A DNA stretch of 64,000 nucleotides from Vicinamibacteria bacterium (GCA_035570235.1 DATMML010000015.1:124001-188000), one strand, 5' to 3'. Shown: positions 9,417-18,599, numbered from the stretch's first letter. Notes: generated by a model from the letters alone, not told the origin. Translations and numbers: made by a program.

Positions 9417-9549
9417 GATGCCTCCCCGTTGGTACTGATGGTATGCCGAGGCGCCGCTTCCGCAAAGGCTTCCGTGGCCGGCCTGTGGGTTGACGGCCGT
9501 GGGCCACTGAGCGTAACGTGCGCCCCTATCCTCCGCGCGAGGAGGCATC

Positions 9550-10791
9550 ATGTCCGTCTCTGCGTTCCGACCCCTATTCATGCGGATCGGCGTCCTCACC
9601 GCCGCCCTGCAGGAGCTGACCCCGCGGGCTATTCGCGACCCTGACCCCGATCGAGCCATCGAGGACTGGCTAGCCTTTGCCCGCGAACTGGGCGTGGACG
9701 ATATCCAGCTTTCCGCCGCCCTGCATCCGACGGAGGCGGACGTCCCGGCCGAGGCCTTGCTGGACCCGGTGGCCAACACCCTTGACCTCCGGGCGCCCTT
9801 CGATCGGGGCCGAGCGGGACGCGTGCACGCGGCCCTCCAGTCTTACCGGGTGGGACTCTCCGACCTCGCCTACTTCGATAACATGCTCCACGACGACCCG
9901 GCCATCCGAAGAAAGAAGCACGCCTTCATGGGGCGGGTGTTCGAAGCGGCAAGCCTGCTTGGGGTGTCGGCAGTCTGCGGGTTCGTGGGACGGAACCAGA
10001 CCCTGAGCATGGACCAGAACCTCGAGGACTTCCGGGAGAGCTTCGTGCCCCTGCTCAGGGAGGCGAAGGCTAGAGGGCTCGTCTACCGCGTCGAACAGTG
10101 CCCGATGCCGGGCTGGACTACGGGGGACAACTTCCACAACAACATCGCCTACACCCCCGGAACCTGGATTGCCCTCCACCGGATCTGCGAAAGGGCGGGG
10201 GTGGGGGATCAGTTCCGAATCCACTACGACCCCTCCCACGCCATCCTGATGGGGCAGGACACCCGCTCGCTCTTTCAGTACCTCCGGGACGAGGGCTATC
10301 CCTTCTTGATCGGCGGCTTCCACGTCAAAGGCCAGGTCATCGACGCCCGCGGCGTGGCCGGCTGGGGTTACGGCGGGCAGACGGTGGAGCGCGGGGACTG
10401 GAAGGACGGGCGGCCTTCCGAGAAGCCGGCGGACCAAGCCCTGGCCTGGCGAAAGCAGACGGTGTTCTGCGAGCACGAGCTTCCGGGCACTGCGCGCCAC
10501 GACCCGCTGGCCTACCTTCAGAACCGAACCGTGGACTGGCTGGACCATCAGCTCGCCGCCCGCGAGCTGCTCGCGCTGGACATCCCCAGGACCCACCTGG
10601 TGGTGGAGCACGAATACCCGAAGGCCCGCATCCAGGACAAGGAGCGGCTGCTCCCGATCCTGGCCGGGTCCATCGCGTTCACGCGCAAGATCGACGAGGC
10701 GGCCGCCTGCATGTACGCCCTCCAACGCGAGGTTCTGCCCGGCCAGGGCATCCCCGTTCAAGGTCGGGGCCGAGAGGCTTACCGGAGCTAG
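9550..10791 (+). CDS. Xylose isomerase-like TIM barrel protein (cytoplasmic sugar isomerase/epimerase)
   Basis: 413 residues; the ATG is preceded by a strong GAGGAGG. Barrel motifs are Y-R-V-E-Q-C-P-M (Glu metal ligand), H-Y-D-P-S-H (Asp/His pair), G-F-H-V-K-G and a late V-V-E-H-E-Y. It is longer than the usual 260-300 residues because of an N-terminal helical region and an insertion around residues 275-310. There is no signal peptide. It is divergent from the Tat-exported paralogue, with 133 nt between them that should hold both promoters. The family includes inosose dehydratases, hydroxypyruvate isomerases and 3-keto-glycoside lyases; the choice among them is open. Confidence 0.82.
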   Translation: MSVSAFRPLFMRIGVLTAALQELTPRAIRDPDPDRAIEDWLAFARELGVDDIQLSAALHPTEADVPAEALLDPVANTLDLRAPFDRGRAGRVHAALQSYRVGLSDLAYFDNMLHDDPAIRRKKHAFMGRVFEAASLLGVSAVCGFVGRNQTLSMDQNLEDFRESFVPLLREAKARGLVYRVEQCPMPGWTTGDNFHNNIAYTPGTWIALHRICERAGVGDQFRIHYDPSHAILMGQDTRSLFQYLRDEGYPFLIGGFHVKGQVIDARGVAGWGYGGQTVERGDWKDGRPSEKPADQALAWRKQTVFCEHELPGTARHDPLAYLQNRTVDWLDHQLAARELLALDIPRTHLVVEHEYPKARIQDKERLLPILAGSIAFTRKIDEAAACMYALQREVLPGQGIPVQGRGREAYRS

Positions 10792-10994
10792 GACCCGAGG
10801 AACCGGAGAATCCTCCCTCCCCGCACGAGCGGAGCCATCTCGTTGTTCTGAAGCGATTTCCATTGATCACGGACGCGCTCTATCGCCTCCAGGGGTGGCC
10901 GGTTAACCTGGCTCGGGCGGTCCCGCCCGCTGGAGAAGGGTCCCTCCGATGAGGTCGACTGCAGTTCGGCTATGATCGAAGGCTGGAGGTAGAG

Positions 10995-12668
10995 TTGCGG
11001 GTCCGCTTCCAGACCAAGGTCTTGCTCCTCGTGCTGGCCGGGGTCGGTTTGCCCGTGTCGCTGATGGGCTGGTACCTGCTCCACGCCAACGGGGAAGTGC
11101 TGGCGGAGAAAGTGCGCGAGGCGCTCTCCAACCAGGTCTTCCGCAGCAGCAGCCAGCTTGATGACTGGATGCAGCAACGCCTGCACGAGGTCTCACGGTG
11201 GTCGGCGTCGTTTGTTGTCTTCGAGAGTGTGGAAGCGCTCACCCGGCCCGCGGTAGAGGCGAACAAAGCGCGCCGAGATCTCGCCGCTTACCTAGAGTCC
11301 GTGCTGGGGCACTACCGGAACTACGAGTCCCTGTTCGTCATCGACCCCCGGGGAAGGGTCCTGGCCTCCACCCGCCAGGAGCGTTGGGAGGACTGGGGCC
11401 AGGCCCTGCTCGATCGCGGGGGCCTGGAGCGCGGGGGCGTGGTGAGTCCAATTCATCAATCTGCCTTCGAAGGCCGGCCCACGATGCTGGTGGTGCACAC
11501 GATCCAGGGCCGGTCCGATAGCGCCATTGGCTATTTCGTGGAGCGGGTGGATCTGCGGGAGCTGGAGTCGCTCTTGGGGCCCACCGACACCGACCCGCCA
11601 TACTCCTTCTGGCTGCTGGACGAGCGGGGTCGGGTGATGATGCGTGCGGGTAAGGTGCCCGATGCCCCCGGCGAGCAAGTGTTTCCGGGGACGCTGCCCC
11701 CGGAGGGCCAGGAGACGGGCCCTGCGGCCAGCGTCTTCATGCCCGGCACAGGCACGGTGATCTACGCCGTGCGCCGCCTGAGCGGACCCACCCGCGGCTT
11801 CGTGGCCGCCACCGTGTCCGCCAGCGCGGCCTACCGCCTCCTGAACGAGGCCCGCACTCGGCTTCTCATCATCGTCCTGCCCCTGGTTGGCCTGGTGCTT
11901 CTGACCAGCTTCCTGGTGGCGCGCAATCTTCTCCGGCCGGTCTTAAAGCTGTCCGAGGCGGCCAAGGGAATCAGCGCCGGCGATCTCGAGGTCTCGCTCC
12001 CCGTGCGTGGGAACGACGAGATGGCCGATCTCACCCGCGCCTTCAATGAGATGACCCTGCGCGTGCGAGAAAGCCAGAGGACGCTGGAGTCGTTGGCCAT
12101 CACCGACGGCCTCACCGGGCTCTACAACCGCCGCCACTTCGAGGACACCGTGGACAAGGACCTGCGCCTCTGCGAGCGCGACGCACGCACGTCCAGCTTG
12201 CTCCTGCTCGATCTCGATCACTTCAAGGAATACAACGACCACTGGGGCCACACCCAGGGCGACACCGAGCTCAAGCGAGTGGCGGCCGCGGTCAAAGACT
12301 CGATCCGCGCCACCGACATGGCCTTTCGCTACGGGGGAGAAGAGCTGGCCGTGCTGCTCCACTCCTGCCCCAAGGGCCAGGCGGTGCAAGTGGCGGAGAA
12401 GATCCGCCAAGCGGTGCGCGCGCCCGCGGTGAAGCCGGGGGCCCTCGAGGGACGCACCACCACCATCTCCATCGGGGTGTCTACTTTTCCGGAGGATGCC
12501 CACGGCGTGCGGGAGCTCGTGGACGCGGCCGACGGCGCGCTATACGCGGCGAAGGACCAGGGCCGAGACCGCGTCATGCTGGCTAAGGCGATTCCCCCCG
12601 CCCCCACATCACCCGCAGAGGCACGACGAGACGCCAAGAAGGAAGGGACGCCCGTCCGCCCGTCCTAG
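10995..12668 (+). CDS. Membrane diguanylate cyclase (Cache-HAMP-GGDEF)
   Basis: 557 residues from a TTG chosen because GGAGGT sits 4 nt upstream (10985-10990). TM1 spans about residues 8-30. A periplasmic Cache-like sensor runs to TM2 (about residues 288-312), then come a HAMP segment and a GGDEF domain. The active-site signature is G-G-E-E-L (residues 447-451), with Leu where Phe is usual. An inhibitory-site R-x-x-D (R-A-T-D) lies five residues before it. The tail is proline- and charge-rich. It should make c-di-GMP in response to an extracytoplasmic signal, provided the Leu variant is active. A TATGAT box at 10971-10976 may be the -10 element; I see no convincing -35. Confidence 0.9.
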   Translation: MRVRFQTKVLLLVLAGVGLPVSLMGWYLLHANGEVLAEKVREALSNQVFRSSSQLDDWMQQRLHEVSRWSASFVVFESVEALTRPAVEANKARRDLAAYLESVLGHYRNYESLFVIDPRGRVLASTRQERWEDWGQALLDRGGLERGGVVSPIHQSAFEGRPTMLVVHTIQGRSDSAIGYFVERVDLRELESLLGPTDTDPPYSFWLLDERGRVMMRAGKVPDAPGEQVFPGTLPPEGQETGPAASVFMPGTGTVIYAVRRLSGPTRGFVAATVSASAAYRLLNEARTRLLIIVLPLVGLVLLTSFLVARNLLRPVLKLSEAAKGISAGDLEVSLPVRGNDEMADLTRAFNEMTLRVRESQRTLESLAITDGLTGLYNRRHFEDTVDKDLRLCERDARTSSLLLLDLDHFKEYNDHWGHTQGDTELKRVAAAVKDSIRATDMAFRYGGEELAVLLHSCPKGQAVQVAEKIRQAVRAPAVKPGALEGRTTTISIGVSTFPEDAHGVRELVDAADGALYAAKDQGRDRVMLAKAIPPAPTSPAEARRDAKKEGTPVRPS

Positions 12669-12703
12669 GTGTGACTCGACGAGGGGGCGCAGGCGTGCTT
12701 CCC

Positions 12704-13408
12704 TCAGGGAGGCGGCGGGCTCGCCTCCCGGCCCTTGGTGACCATGTCCTGGACCTTGCGGGCGAAGAACACGGCCGCTCCGAAGTTGTTCTCGCTGAGC
12801 TGACGCTCGGCCTTGGCCAGCAGCTCCTGGCAGCGCCCTAGGGTCACCTTGTCCCGCGCGTCCAGGCGACCCATGAGGATGCGCGCCTCCGCAATTGCGG
12901 ACGACGCATCAGCCTTGGTCTCGATTCCCTGCAGCCGAGCTTTGGTCCGCACGACCTCTGTCTCCGTCAGCTCCAACTCGCGCTGCAGCAGGCTTACCCG
13001 CTGTTCCAGCCGCCGTCGCTCTTCCTCGCTCCGGCGCAGTCGGCCCGCGACCTCCGAGTTGTCGTGCGCGGCCTTGTCGGTAGGCGGGCCCTTCGGGTAA
13101 AGGCGGGTCAGGTCGGTGGCACAACGGGCTTCCGCCGCGGCCAGCCGCCCTAGAATTTCGGCCCTCTGCGTGGCGTCGGGCGCGGCCGCGCTGTTCGCGC
13201 TGAGCGCCTCCGCCTCCTTCAGATGGCCCTCGGCCTGATTGAAGATTTCGGGAACCCGCTGGGGGGCGCCGGCGCGGCGGGCCTCGTCTACGGCAACACG
13301 GGCAGGTCCCAGGTCCAGCCCTCCCGTGCGTTTGGTCCCCCCCTTTGTGCTGGCGCAAGCGACGAGGGAGACCGCGAGCAGGACGACCCAAGAGACCCTA
13401 AAGAACAT
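12704..13408 (-). CDS. DUF4398-like lipoprotein with coiled coil
   Basis: 234 residues from the ATG at 13408. The signal peptide ends in the lipobox L-V-A-C (about residues 16-19), so this is a lipoprotein. The start of the mature part (A-R-x-A-V-D-E-A-R-R-A-G-A and N-Q-A-E-G-H-L-K-E-A-E) looks like DUF4398. It is followed by a long charged coiled coil (about residues 115-165) and a final helical hairpin. DUF4398 proteins are envelope lipoproteins of unknown function, often near OmpA-like proteins; none is encoded here. The gene is downstream of korB on the same strand with a 69 nt gap. Confidence 0.75.
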   Translation of the reverse strand: MFFRVSWVVLLAVSLVACASTKGGTKRTGGLDLGPARVAVDEARRAGAPQRVPEIFNQAEGHLKEAEALSANSAAAPDATQRAEILGRLAAAEARCATDLTRLYPKGPPTDKAAHDNSEVAGRLRRSEEERRRLEQRVSLLQRELELTETEVVRTKARLQGIETKADASSAIAEARILMGRLDARDKVTLGRCQELLAKAERQLSENNFGAAVFFARKVQDMVTKGREASPPPP

Positions 13409-13477
13409 ACCCAGGAAGAGTCTAGCACGGGGTGGGCGACGGGCTTCGCGACCCCCCAAATGGGGGTTGCCCCACGG

Positions 13478-14359
13478 TTACATCGTCTCTGCCAAGAGCT
13501 CCCTAAAGGTGTCGCGGCCCAAGCCCAAGGGCTGCCCGACCAGAGGACCCTTCTTCAGGATCGGCTCGCTGTCCTCGTAAGTGGGCCGGTCCCCTTGATA
13601 GAGGCACCCGATGGGGATCCGGGAGCCAAACTCCATCGACTTCTGCAAGGCCGCCGCCTGGTCGGTCGGATCGTAGCCCTTCTCATCGTCGAGCTTGTAG
13701 ACCCGCTCCTTGAACCAGGGGTAGGTGTTGACCTTGTTGAAGGTGACGCAGGGACTGAACACGTCGATCAAGGAGAAGCCCCGATGCGCGATGGCGGCCG
13801 CGGTGAGCTTCGTGAGGTGCTTCTGCTCTCCGGAGAAGCCGCGGGCCACGTAGGTGGCGCCGGTGGCGATGGCCAGGGCCAGGGGTTGGACGGGCTTCTC
13901 CGCGTTGCCACGGGGAGTGCTCTTGGTCTTGTGGCCCTCCGCGGTGGTGGGGGAGGCCTGGCCGGTGGTGAGACCGTAGATCTCGTTGTCCATGACGATG
14001 TAGGTCAGGTTCAAGTTCCGCCGCATGGCGTGGATGAAGTGCGCCATCCCGATCCCGTACCCGTCGCCGTCTCCCCCCACGGCCACGACGTGCAGGTCGT
14101 GGTTGGCCAATGCCGCCCCCGTGGCCACGGGCAGGGAGCGCCCGTGCAGGCTGTGCACGCCGTAGGCGTGTATGAAGCCGGGCAGGTTCGAGGAGCAGCC
14201 GATGCCGGAGACCACGAGCACCTTGTGGGCCGGTATGCCCAGCTCGACGATGGCCTCCTTGAGCGACTTGAGCACCCCGAAGTCGCCGCACCCGGGACAC
14301 CAATCGGGATCGACCGCTCCCTCCAGGCTCTTGAGGGTCAATTCGACGGTGGTGGTCAT
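13478..14359 (-). CDS. korB: 2-oxoacid:ferredoxin oxidoreductase, beta subunit
   Basis: 293 residues. Cys21 and Cys24 (W-C-P-G-C-G), Cys55 (I-G-C-S-S) and Cys204 (S-P-C-V-T-F) are the four ligands expected for the single [4Fe-4S] cluster of this subunit. The thiamine diphosphate motif runs from G-G-D-G-D-G-Y to D-N-E-I-Y-G-L-T-T-G-Q (about residues 95-134). With the alpha subunit encoded just upstream it would oxidise a 2-oxoacid to acyl-CoA and reduce ferredoxin, most likely 2-oxoglutarate given the resemblance to KorB. No separate delta (ferredoxin) subunit is present. The gene starts 65 nt after the korA stop. Confidence 0.93.
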   Translation of the reverse strand: MTTTVELTLKSLEGAVDPDWCPGCGDFGVLKSLKEAIVELGIPAHKVLVVSGIGCSSNLPGFIHAYGVHSLHGRSLPVATGAALANHDLHVVAVGGDGDGYGIGMAHFIHAMRRNLNLTYIVMDNEIYGLTTGQASPTTAEGHKTKSTPRGNAEKPVQPLALAIATGATYVARGFSGEQKHLTKLTAAAIAHRGFSLIDVFSPCVTFNKVNTYPWFKERVYKLDDEKGYDPTDQAAALQKSMEFGSRIPIGCLYQGDRPTYEDSEPILKKGPLVGQPLGLGRDTFRELLAETM

Positions 14360-14424
14360 AGCGGTCCTCCTCCTTCTCCGGCTGGGTAACGCGCTGCCCT
14401 GTCCCCCGATTCCCTGTCCGCTCC

Positions 14425-16437
14425 TTACCCTGCCTGCGGTTGGCTCGACGCCATGGAATGAAAGCCATGAATGGAGCCCGTGTCCATGCCGATGACGAGC
14501 ATCCCTTCGAGGTTGCCGTCGGCGCTATTCACGAGCTCCACCTCCCAAACGGCTTCGCCGTATCGTCCGCGGGCAGCCTGTGCGAGACGGGCGGGCCGAG
14601 CCCGGTCGTGCATGTGGATGCGTACGTAGTGGTAAGCCATTTCCCTCGCCTCGTGCTCCTGAACTGTGAGGTCTACGGGCGTGCCCGCGATGAAGTTCTT
14701 GACCAAGCGGGCGATGTAGGCCGGCTCAAAGGGCTCGCCGTCGTACCGCGTGAGAACGTGATCAACGGTGAAACCGGTCTCCGCCCGCAGATGGCGGGCG
14801 AACTGGCCGCTGAAGTTGTTCTCGACCACGATCGTCCGCTTGCAGGCCTTGAGGATGGCCGTGGCCTCGCTGTCATGGAAGGGGTGCATGTACTTGAAGT
14901 GGAGCTGGTTGGTCGCGATGCCATCCCGGGTGAGCTGAGCGGCCGCCTCCCGGATGACGCTCCACGTGGAGCCCCACCCGATCAGCGTGACTTCGGCCTG
15001 GGCGGGGCCCTCCAGGACGGGAGGCTTGAGCCGGGCCCGCACGCCCGCCATCTTCCGCATCCGCTTCTCGTGCATCTTCCGGCGGATGGCGGCATTCGTG
15101 TGCTCGTCGCTGATGAGGATCCCGCTCTCGTCGTGGTCATCCGTGCCGGAAACGTGGATCAGCCCCGCGAGGCCGGGCCGGGCTCGCGGCGACACTCCCG
15201 AGGGGGTGAGTAGGTAGCGCTTGTAACCTCCATTCACCGAGTCCTCGGGGCTGAGCTCGGTGACCCACTCGCCCCGCTCGATCGGAACCTCGCTCGAGAT
15301 TGCCTCCGGGTCGACCGTGGAGCGGTGCTCCCCCAGGAGGAGGTCGGAGATGAGGATGACGGGCAGCTGGAAGGTCTCCGCGAGGTTGAAGGCCTCGACC
15401 GCGGTATGGAAGCTGTCGGCCGCGTCCCGCGGCGCGATGATCACGCGCGGGAAGTCGCCCTGCGAAGCGCCCAGGGCCTGGTTCAGGTCGCCTTGCTCGG
15501 TCTTGGTGGGAAGACCGGTGGACGGGCCCCCGCGCTGAACGTTGACGATGACGACCGGGGTCTCGATCATGCCCGCCATTCCGATCGCCTCGCTCATGAG
15601 GGCGAAGCCTCCCCCGGAGGTGGCGCACATGGCGCGGACCCCCGCGTGGCCGGCCCCGATGGCGAGATTGATGACCGCCAGCTCGTCTTCCGCCTGCTTG
15701 ACGAGCACCCCGCACTTCTCGCTGTGGGCAGCGAGCCAGTGGAGGATGAACGAGGCCGGGCTCATGGGGTAGGCAGAATAGAACTTGCAGCCCGCGGCCA
15801 CCGCCCCCAGGGCGGTCATGAGGTTGCCGGTTACCACCGGCCGACTCTTGCGCGTGAAGTTCCAGCGGTAGCTCAGGGGGGGAACCTTACCCGCCGCGTA
15901 TTCGTAGCCGGCCCGCAGCACGCCCATGTTCTGGTCGATGATCTCCTTCTCCTTGCGCCCGAAGGTCTCGGAAAGGATCTTGGCCGTCGCTTCCAGCTCG
16001 AAGCCGATCAGGTGCAAGAGCGCACCCAAAGCCGCCGTGTTCTGCATGACGGGCAGGAGTTTACCCAGGCGCGCGGTCAGCTCGGGCACGGGCAAGGGTA
16101 CGAGGGCGACCCCTTTCCGTACGAGGGCGGGATCGCACTTGAACCTCGCGCTGTTGAAGATGATCGCCCCCCCGGCTTCCACTTCGCCGGCATGGCGTTC
16201 GATGCTGTCCTGGTTGAGGGCGATCAGCACGTTCAAATGGTCGCCGTGGTTGTCGACCTTCTCCTCCGAGAGCCGGAGACGCAGCCAAGTGTGTCCGCCC
16301 CGGATCAGCGACTGATAGCTGTTGTAGGTGAAGAGGTGCAACCCCAGCCGCGCGGCGGTGCGGGCGAGGGTATCGCCCGTCCGGTCGAGACCATCGCCGG
16401 CAGCACCTGCGATTCCGACCACGATCTCCGTCGTCAT
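14425..16437 (-). CDS. korA: 2-oxoacid:ferredoxin oxidoreductase, fused gamma-alpha subunit
   Basis: 670 residues. The N-terminal gamma domain (residues 1 to about 190) begins with the nucleotide-like motif G-I-A-G-A-A-G-D-G. The alpha pyrimidine-binding domain follows: a Y-P-M-S-P-A-S segment near residue 230, M-C-A-T-S-G-G-G-F and the conserved R-G-G-P-S-T-G-L-P-T. The C-terminal domain contains the G-W-G-S-T-W segment. This gamma-alpha fusion with a two-subunit enzyme is the layout used in many aerobic bacteria and archaea. It starts 5 nt after the small NapD-like gene and precedes korB. Confidence 0.93.
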   Translation of the reverse strand: MTTEIVVGIAGAAGDGLDRTGDTLARTAARLGLHLFTYNSYQSLIRGGHTWLRLRLSEEKVDNHGDHLNVLIALNQDSIERHAGEVEAGGAIIFNSARFKCDPALVRKGVALVPLPVPELTARLGKLLPVMQNTAALGALLHLIGFELEATAKILSETFGRKEKEIIDQNMGVLRAGYEYAAGKVPPLSYRWNFTRKSRPVVTGNLMTALGAVAAGCKFYSAYPMSPASFILHWLAAHSEKCGVLVKQAEDELAVINLAIGAGHAGVRAMCATSGGGFALMSEAIGMAGMIETPVVIVNVQRGGPSTGLPTKTEQGDLNQALGASQGDFPRVIIAPRDAADSFHTAVEAFNLAETFQLPVILISDLLLGEHRSTVDPEAISSEVPIERGEWVTELSPEDSVNGGYKRYLLTPSGVSPRARPGLAGLIHVSGTDDHDESGILISDEHTNAAIRRKMHEKRMRKMAGVRARLKPPVLEGPAQAEVTLIGWGSTWSVIREAAAQLTRDGIATNQLHFKYMHPFHDSEATAILKACKRTIVVENNFSGQFARHLRAETGFTVDHVLTRYDGEPFEPAYIARLVKNFIAGTPVDLTVQEHEAREMAYHYVRIHMHDRARPARLAQAARGRYGEAVWEVELVNSADGNLEGMLVIGMDTGSIHGFHSMASSQPQAG

Positions 16438-16442
16438 CGTGC

Positions 16443-16685
16443 CTACTCCTCTTCTAGTTCCTCTCCCAGCAGCGTCGGGTACACCTCCAGGATCTCCGGA
16501 CTCAGGGCGTGCAGGACCTCGGCCAGGCCCTCCAGGGTGCCGCTGTCATGGACCCTCCAGACGGCGACCACCCGATGGTCGCCGTCGGGCGACGGCAACC
16601 CCATGCGCTGGATACGTCCCAGCTGCTCGGCGACTGCGAGTGCTTTTCCGGGCAGCGTCTCGACCACGATCTTGGCAACAAGCAT
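16443..16685 (-). CDS. Small NapD-like (ferredoxin-fold) protein heading the kor operon
   Basis: 80 residues from the ATG at 16685. Longer frames start in GC-rich noise. The pattern resembles NapD chaperones: a first strand L-V-A-K-I-V-V-E-T-L-P-G-K, a helix, a strand D-H-R-V-V-A-V-W, a second helix and a last strand E-V-Y-P-T-L-L-G-E-E. NapD binds the Tat signal of nitrate reductase, but no such enzyme is nearby. The stop lies 5 nt before korA, so the protein is probably made with the oxidoreductase. The fold similarity is by eye and the function is unknown. Confidence 0.65.
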   Translation of the reverse strand: MLVAKIVVETLPGKALAVAEQLGRIQRMGLPSPDGDHRVVAVWRVHDSGTLEGLAEVLHALSPEILEVYPTLLGEELEEE

Positions 16686-16743
16686 GACGTCCTCCGGCGG
16701 CCTTGGTACGACGGGCGCGGGAGCGCGAGTCGGTCGCAAGGCA

Positions 16744-16772
16744 GGTATACGCCTGTCGGGCGGGGGGGTCAA
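16744..16772 (-). promoter_or_regulatory. Promoter of the NapD-like/korA/korB operon
   Basis: Read on the minus strand: -35 TTGACC (16772-16767), a 17 nt spacer, -10 TATACC (16749-16744). Transcription should begin near 16737, giving a leader of about 50 nt. Three direct repeats abut the upstream edge of the -35 box. Confidence 0.7.
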
Positions 16773-16810
16773 CCTCGATCTGATCCTCCTCGATCAGATC
16801 CTCGATCTGA
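16773..16810. repeat. Three direct repeats CCTCGATCWGA next to the kor promoter
   Basis: Eleven-base copies lie at 16773-16783, 16788-16798 and 16800-16810; copies 1 and 3 are identical and copy 2 has A for T at one position. The first two also form an inverted repeat (GATCTGATC at 16777-16785 and GATCAGATC at 16792-16800, 6 nt loop). The position directly upstream of the -35 box suggests an activator site for the kor operon, or a site shared with the divergent TPR gene. Confidence 0.6.
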
Positions 16811-16866
16811 CCCTCGTATGGCGGCCTATCTACGAGCAGGGGAGACCTGATGCTCGACATCCGAAA

Positions 16867-16893
16867 TACAATCAGGTCCTCACGAGGAGGAGG
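16867..16893 (+). promoter_or_regulatory. Possible -10 box and strong ribosome binding site of the TPR gene
   Basis: TACAAT at 16867-16872 is a good -10 match; no clear -35 lies 16-18 nt upstream. GAGGAGGAGGG (16884-16893 region) gives a strong ribosome binding site for the ATG at 16899. Confidence 0.4.
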
Positions 16894-16898
16894 GTCTT

Positions 16899-18599
16899 AT
16901 GGCGAAGGCGTTCCCGTCCGCATTTGCGCGCGCGTGGGGGGTGTGGGGAGGGGTCTTGGCCTTGTTGGTGACGCCGGCCCTCGCCCAAACGAACCACAAG
17001 CACTATGAAAAGCCCGCGGGCGCGGACAAACCCGGCCCCTCCGGGCAGCTCGCGCCCCGGCTCCAGAACCTGGGTCCACACGCTTTTCTCGTGACCACCC
17101 GGTCAAAGCCAGCGCAGCTCTTCATTAATCAAGGCGTGAACCTGACCTTCGGTTTCAATCACGCCGAGGCCGGCCGGGCCTTTCGGGAGGCGGCGCGGCT
17201 CGATCCCGACTGCGCGATGGCCTACTGGGGACAGGCCCTCGTACTCGGCCCCAACATCAACGCGCCCATGTCGCCTGAGGACGAACCGAAGGCGCATGCG
17301 CTGGCTCAGAAGGCCCTCGCCATGAAGGCCAAGGCGTCGCCCCGGGAGCGGGCGTACATCGACGCCGTGGCCCAGCGTTATTCCGGCAAGGCAGACGACC
17401 GCCCCGTTCGTGACCGAGCCTATGCCGACGCCATGCGAGCCGTCTCTCGAAAGTACCCGAATGACCTCGACGCCGCCGCGTTCCTGGCGGAGGCTCTCAT
17501 GGACCTCCGGCCCTGGAACTACTGGGCCCCGGACGGCTCACCCTACCCGGAGACGCCAGAGATCGTGGCCGCTCTCGAGTCGGTGCTGGCCCGCAAGGCC
17601 GACCACCCGGGCGCGACCCACTACTACATCCACGTAATGGAGTCCACGAAGAGCCCGGAGCGGGCGGAGGCCGCGGCCGACCGGCTACTCAAGCTGATGC
17701 CGGGAGCCGGACACATGGTCCACATGCCCTCTCATATCTATCAGCGCCTGGGGCGCTATGCCGATGCCTCGGCTGCCAACGAAAAGGCCATCCTCGCCGA
17801 CGAGGACTACATCGCCCAGTGCCAGGCCCAAGGCATCTACCCAATGGGCTACTACCCCCACAACATCCATTTCCTCTGGTCCGCGGCCACGATGGAAGGG
17901 CGCAGTGGGCTGGCCATCGAGTCCGCGCGCAAGGTCGCCTCCAGGGTCGCCGATCCCATGCTGGAGCAGGTCCCCCTCCTCGCGGGCTTTCGCGTCGTGC
18001 CGTACTTCGCGCTGACACGCTTTGGCCATTGGAACGAGATGCTGCAAGAGGCTCCCCCCCCGGAGCGTAGCCTTTACCTCACCGGCGTGTGGCACTACGC
18101 CCGCGGAATCGCTTTCGTCGGCAAGGGCCAACTGGACGACGCCGACAAGGAGCTCGCGGAAGTGCGGCGTATCGCCGCCGATCCGGGCCTGAACTTCAAC
18201 CTCTTCTCGCCCAACACCGCGGCCGCCATATTCTCCATCGCGCCCGAGGCCCTGGCCGGCACCCTGGCCGCGGGTCGGAAGCAGTACGAGGAAGCGATTG
18301 CGCATGTCGAACGCGCCGTGCACCTGGAAGACTCACTCGCGTACACGGAACCTGCGGAATGGCACTACCCGACCCGCCAGCTCCTGGGTGCGGTGCTCCT
18401 GGAGAGTGGGCGAGCGAGGGAGGCCGCGACCGTCTACTGGGAGGATCTGAGCCGCAACCGGGAGAACGGCTGGTCGCTCTTCGGGCTGACGAAAGCCCTG
18501 CGCACCCAGGGCCGGGACGCCGAGGCCGCGGCCGTGGAAAAGCGCTTCCAAAAGGCCTGGGTCAAGGCCGATGTCGAGCTGACGGCCTCGCGGTTCTGA
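16899..18599 (+). CDS. Secreted tetratricopeptide-repeat protein
   Basis: 566 residues. A signal peptide (residues 1 to about 29, ending A-L-A-Q) exports it. Helical repeats start near residue 75 (F-N-H-A-E-A-G-R-A-F-R-E-A-A-R-L-D-P). They continue through segments such as H-Y-Y-I-H-V-M-E, H-M-P-S-H-I-Y-Q-R-L-G-R-Y-A-D-A and a C-terminal pair around residues 460-545. The histidine-rich motifs H-Y-Y-I-H and H-M-V-H-M-P-S-H-I are conserved-looking and could bind metal, but that is a guess. The stop TGA is followed directly by the ATG of the phosphatase gene, so the two are cotranscribed. I recognise the family as common in environmental bacteria but know no function for it. Confidence 0.85.
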   Translation: MAKAFPSAFARAWGVWGGVLALLVTPALAQTNHKHYEKPAGADKPGPSGQLAPRLQNLGPHAFLVTTRSKPAQLFINQGVNLTFGFNHAEAGRAFREAARLDPDCAMAYWGQALVLGPNINAPMSPEDEPKAHALAQKALAMKAKASPRERAYIDAVAQRYSGKADDRPVRDRAYADAMRAVSRKYPNDLDAAAFLAEALMDLRPWNYWAPDGSPYPETPEIVAALESVLARKADHPGATHYYIHVMESTKSPERAEAAADRLLKLMPGAGHMVHMPSHIYQRLGRYADASAANEKAILADEDYIAQCQAQGIYPMGYYPHNIHFLWSAATMEGRSGLAIESARKVASRVADPMLEQVPLLAGFRVVPYFALTRFGHWNEMLQEAPPPERSLYLTGVWHYARGIAFVGKGQLDDADKELAEVRRIAADPGLNFNLFSPNTAAAIFSIAPEALAGTLAAGRKQYEEAIAHVERAVHLEDSLAYTEPAEWHYPTRQLLGAVLLESGRAREAATVYWEDLSRNRENGWSLFGLTKALRTQGRDAEAAAVEKRFQKAWVKADVELTASRF

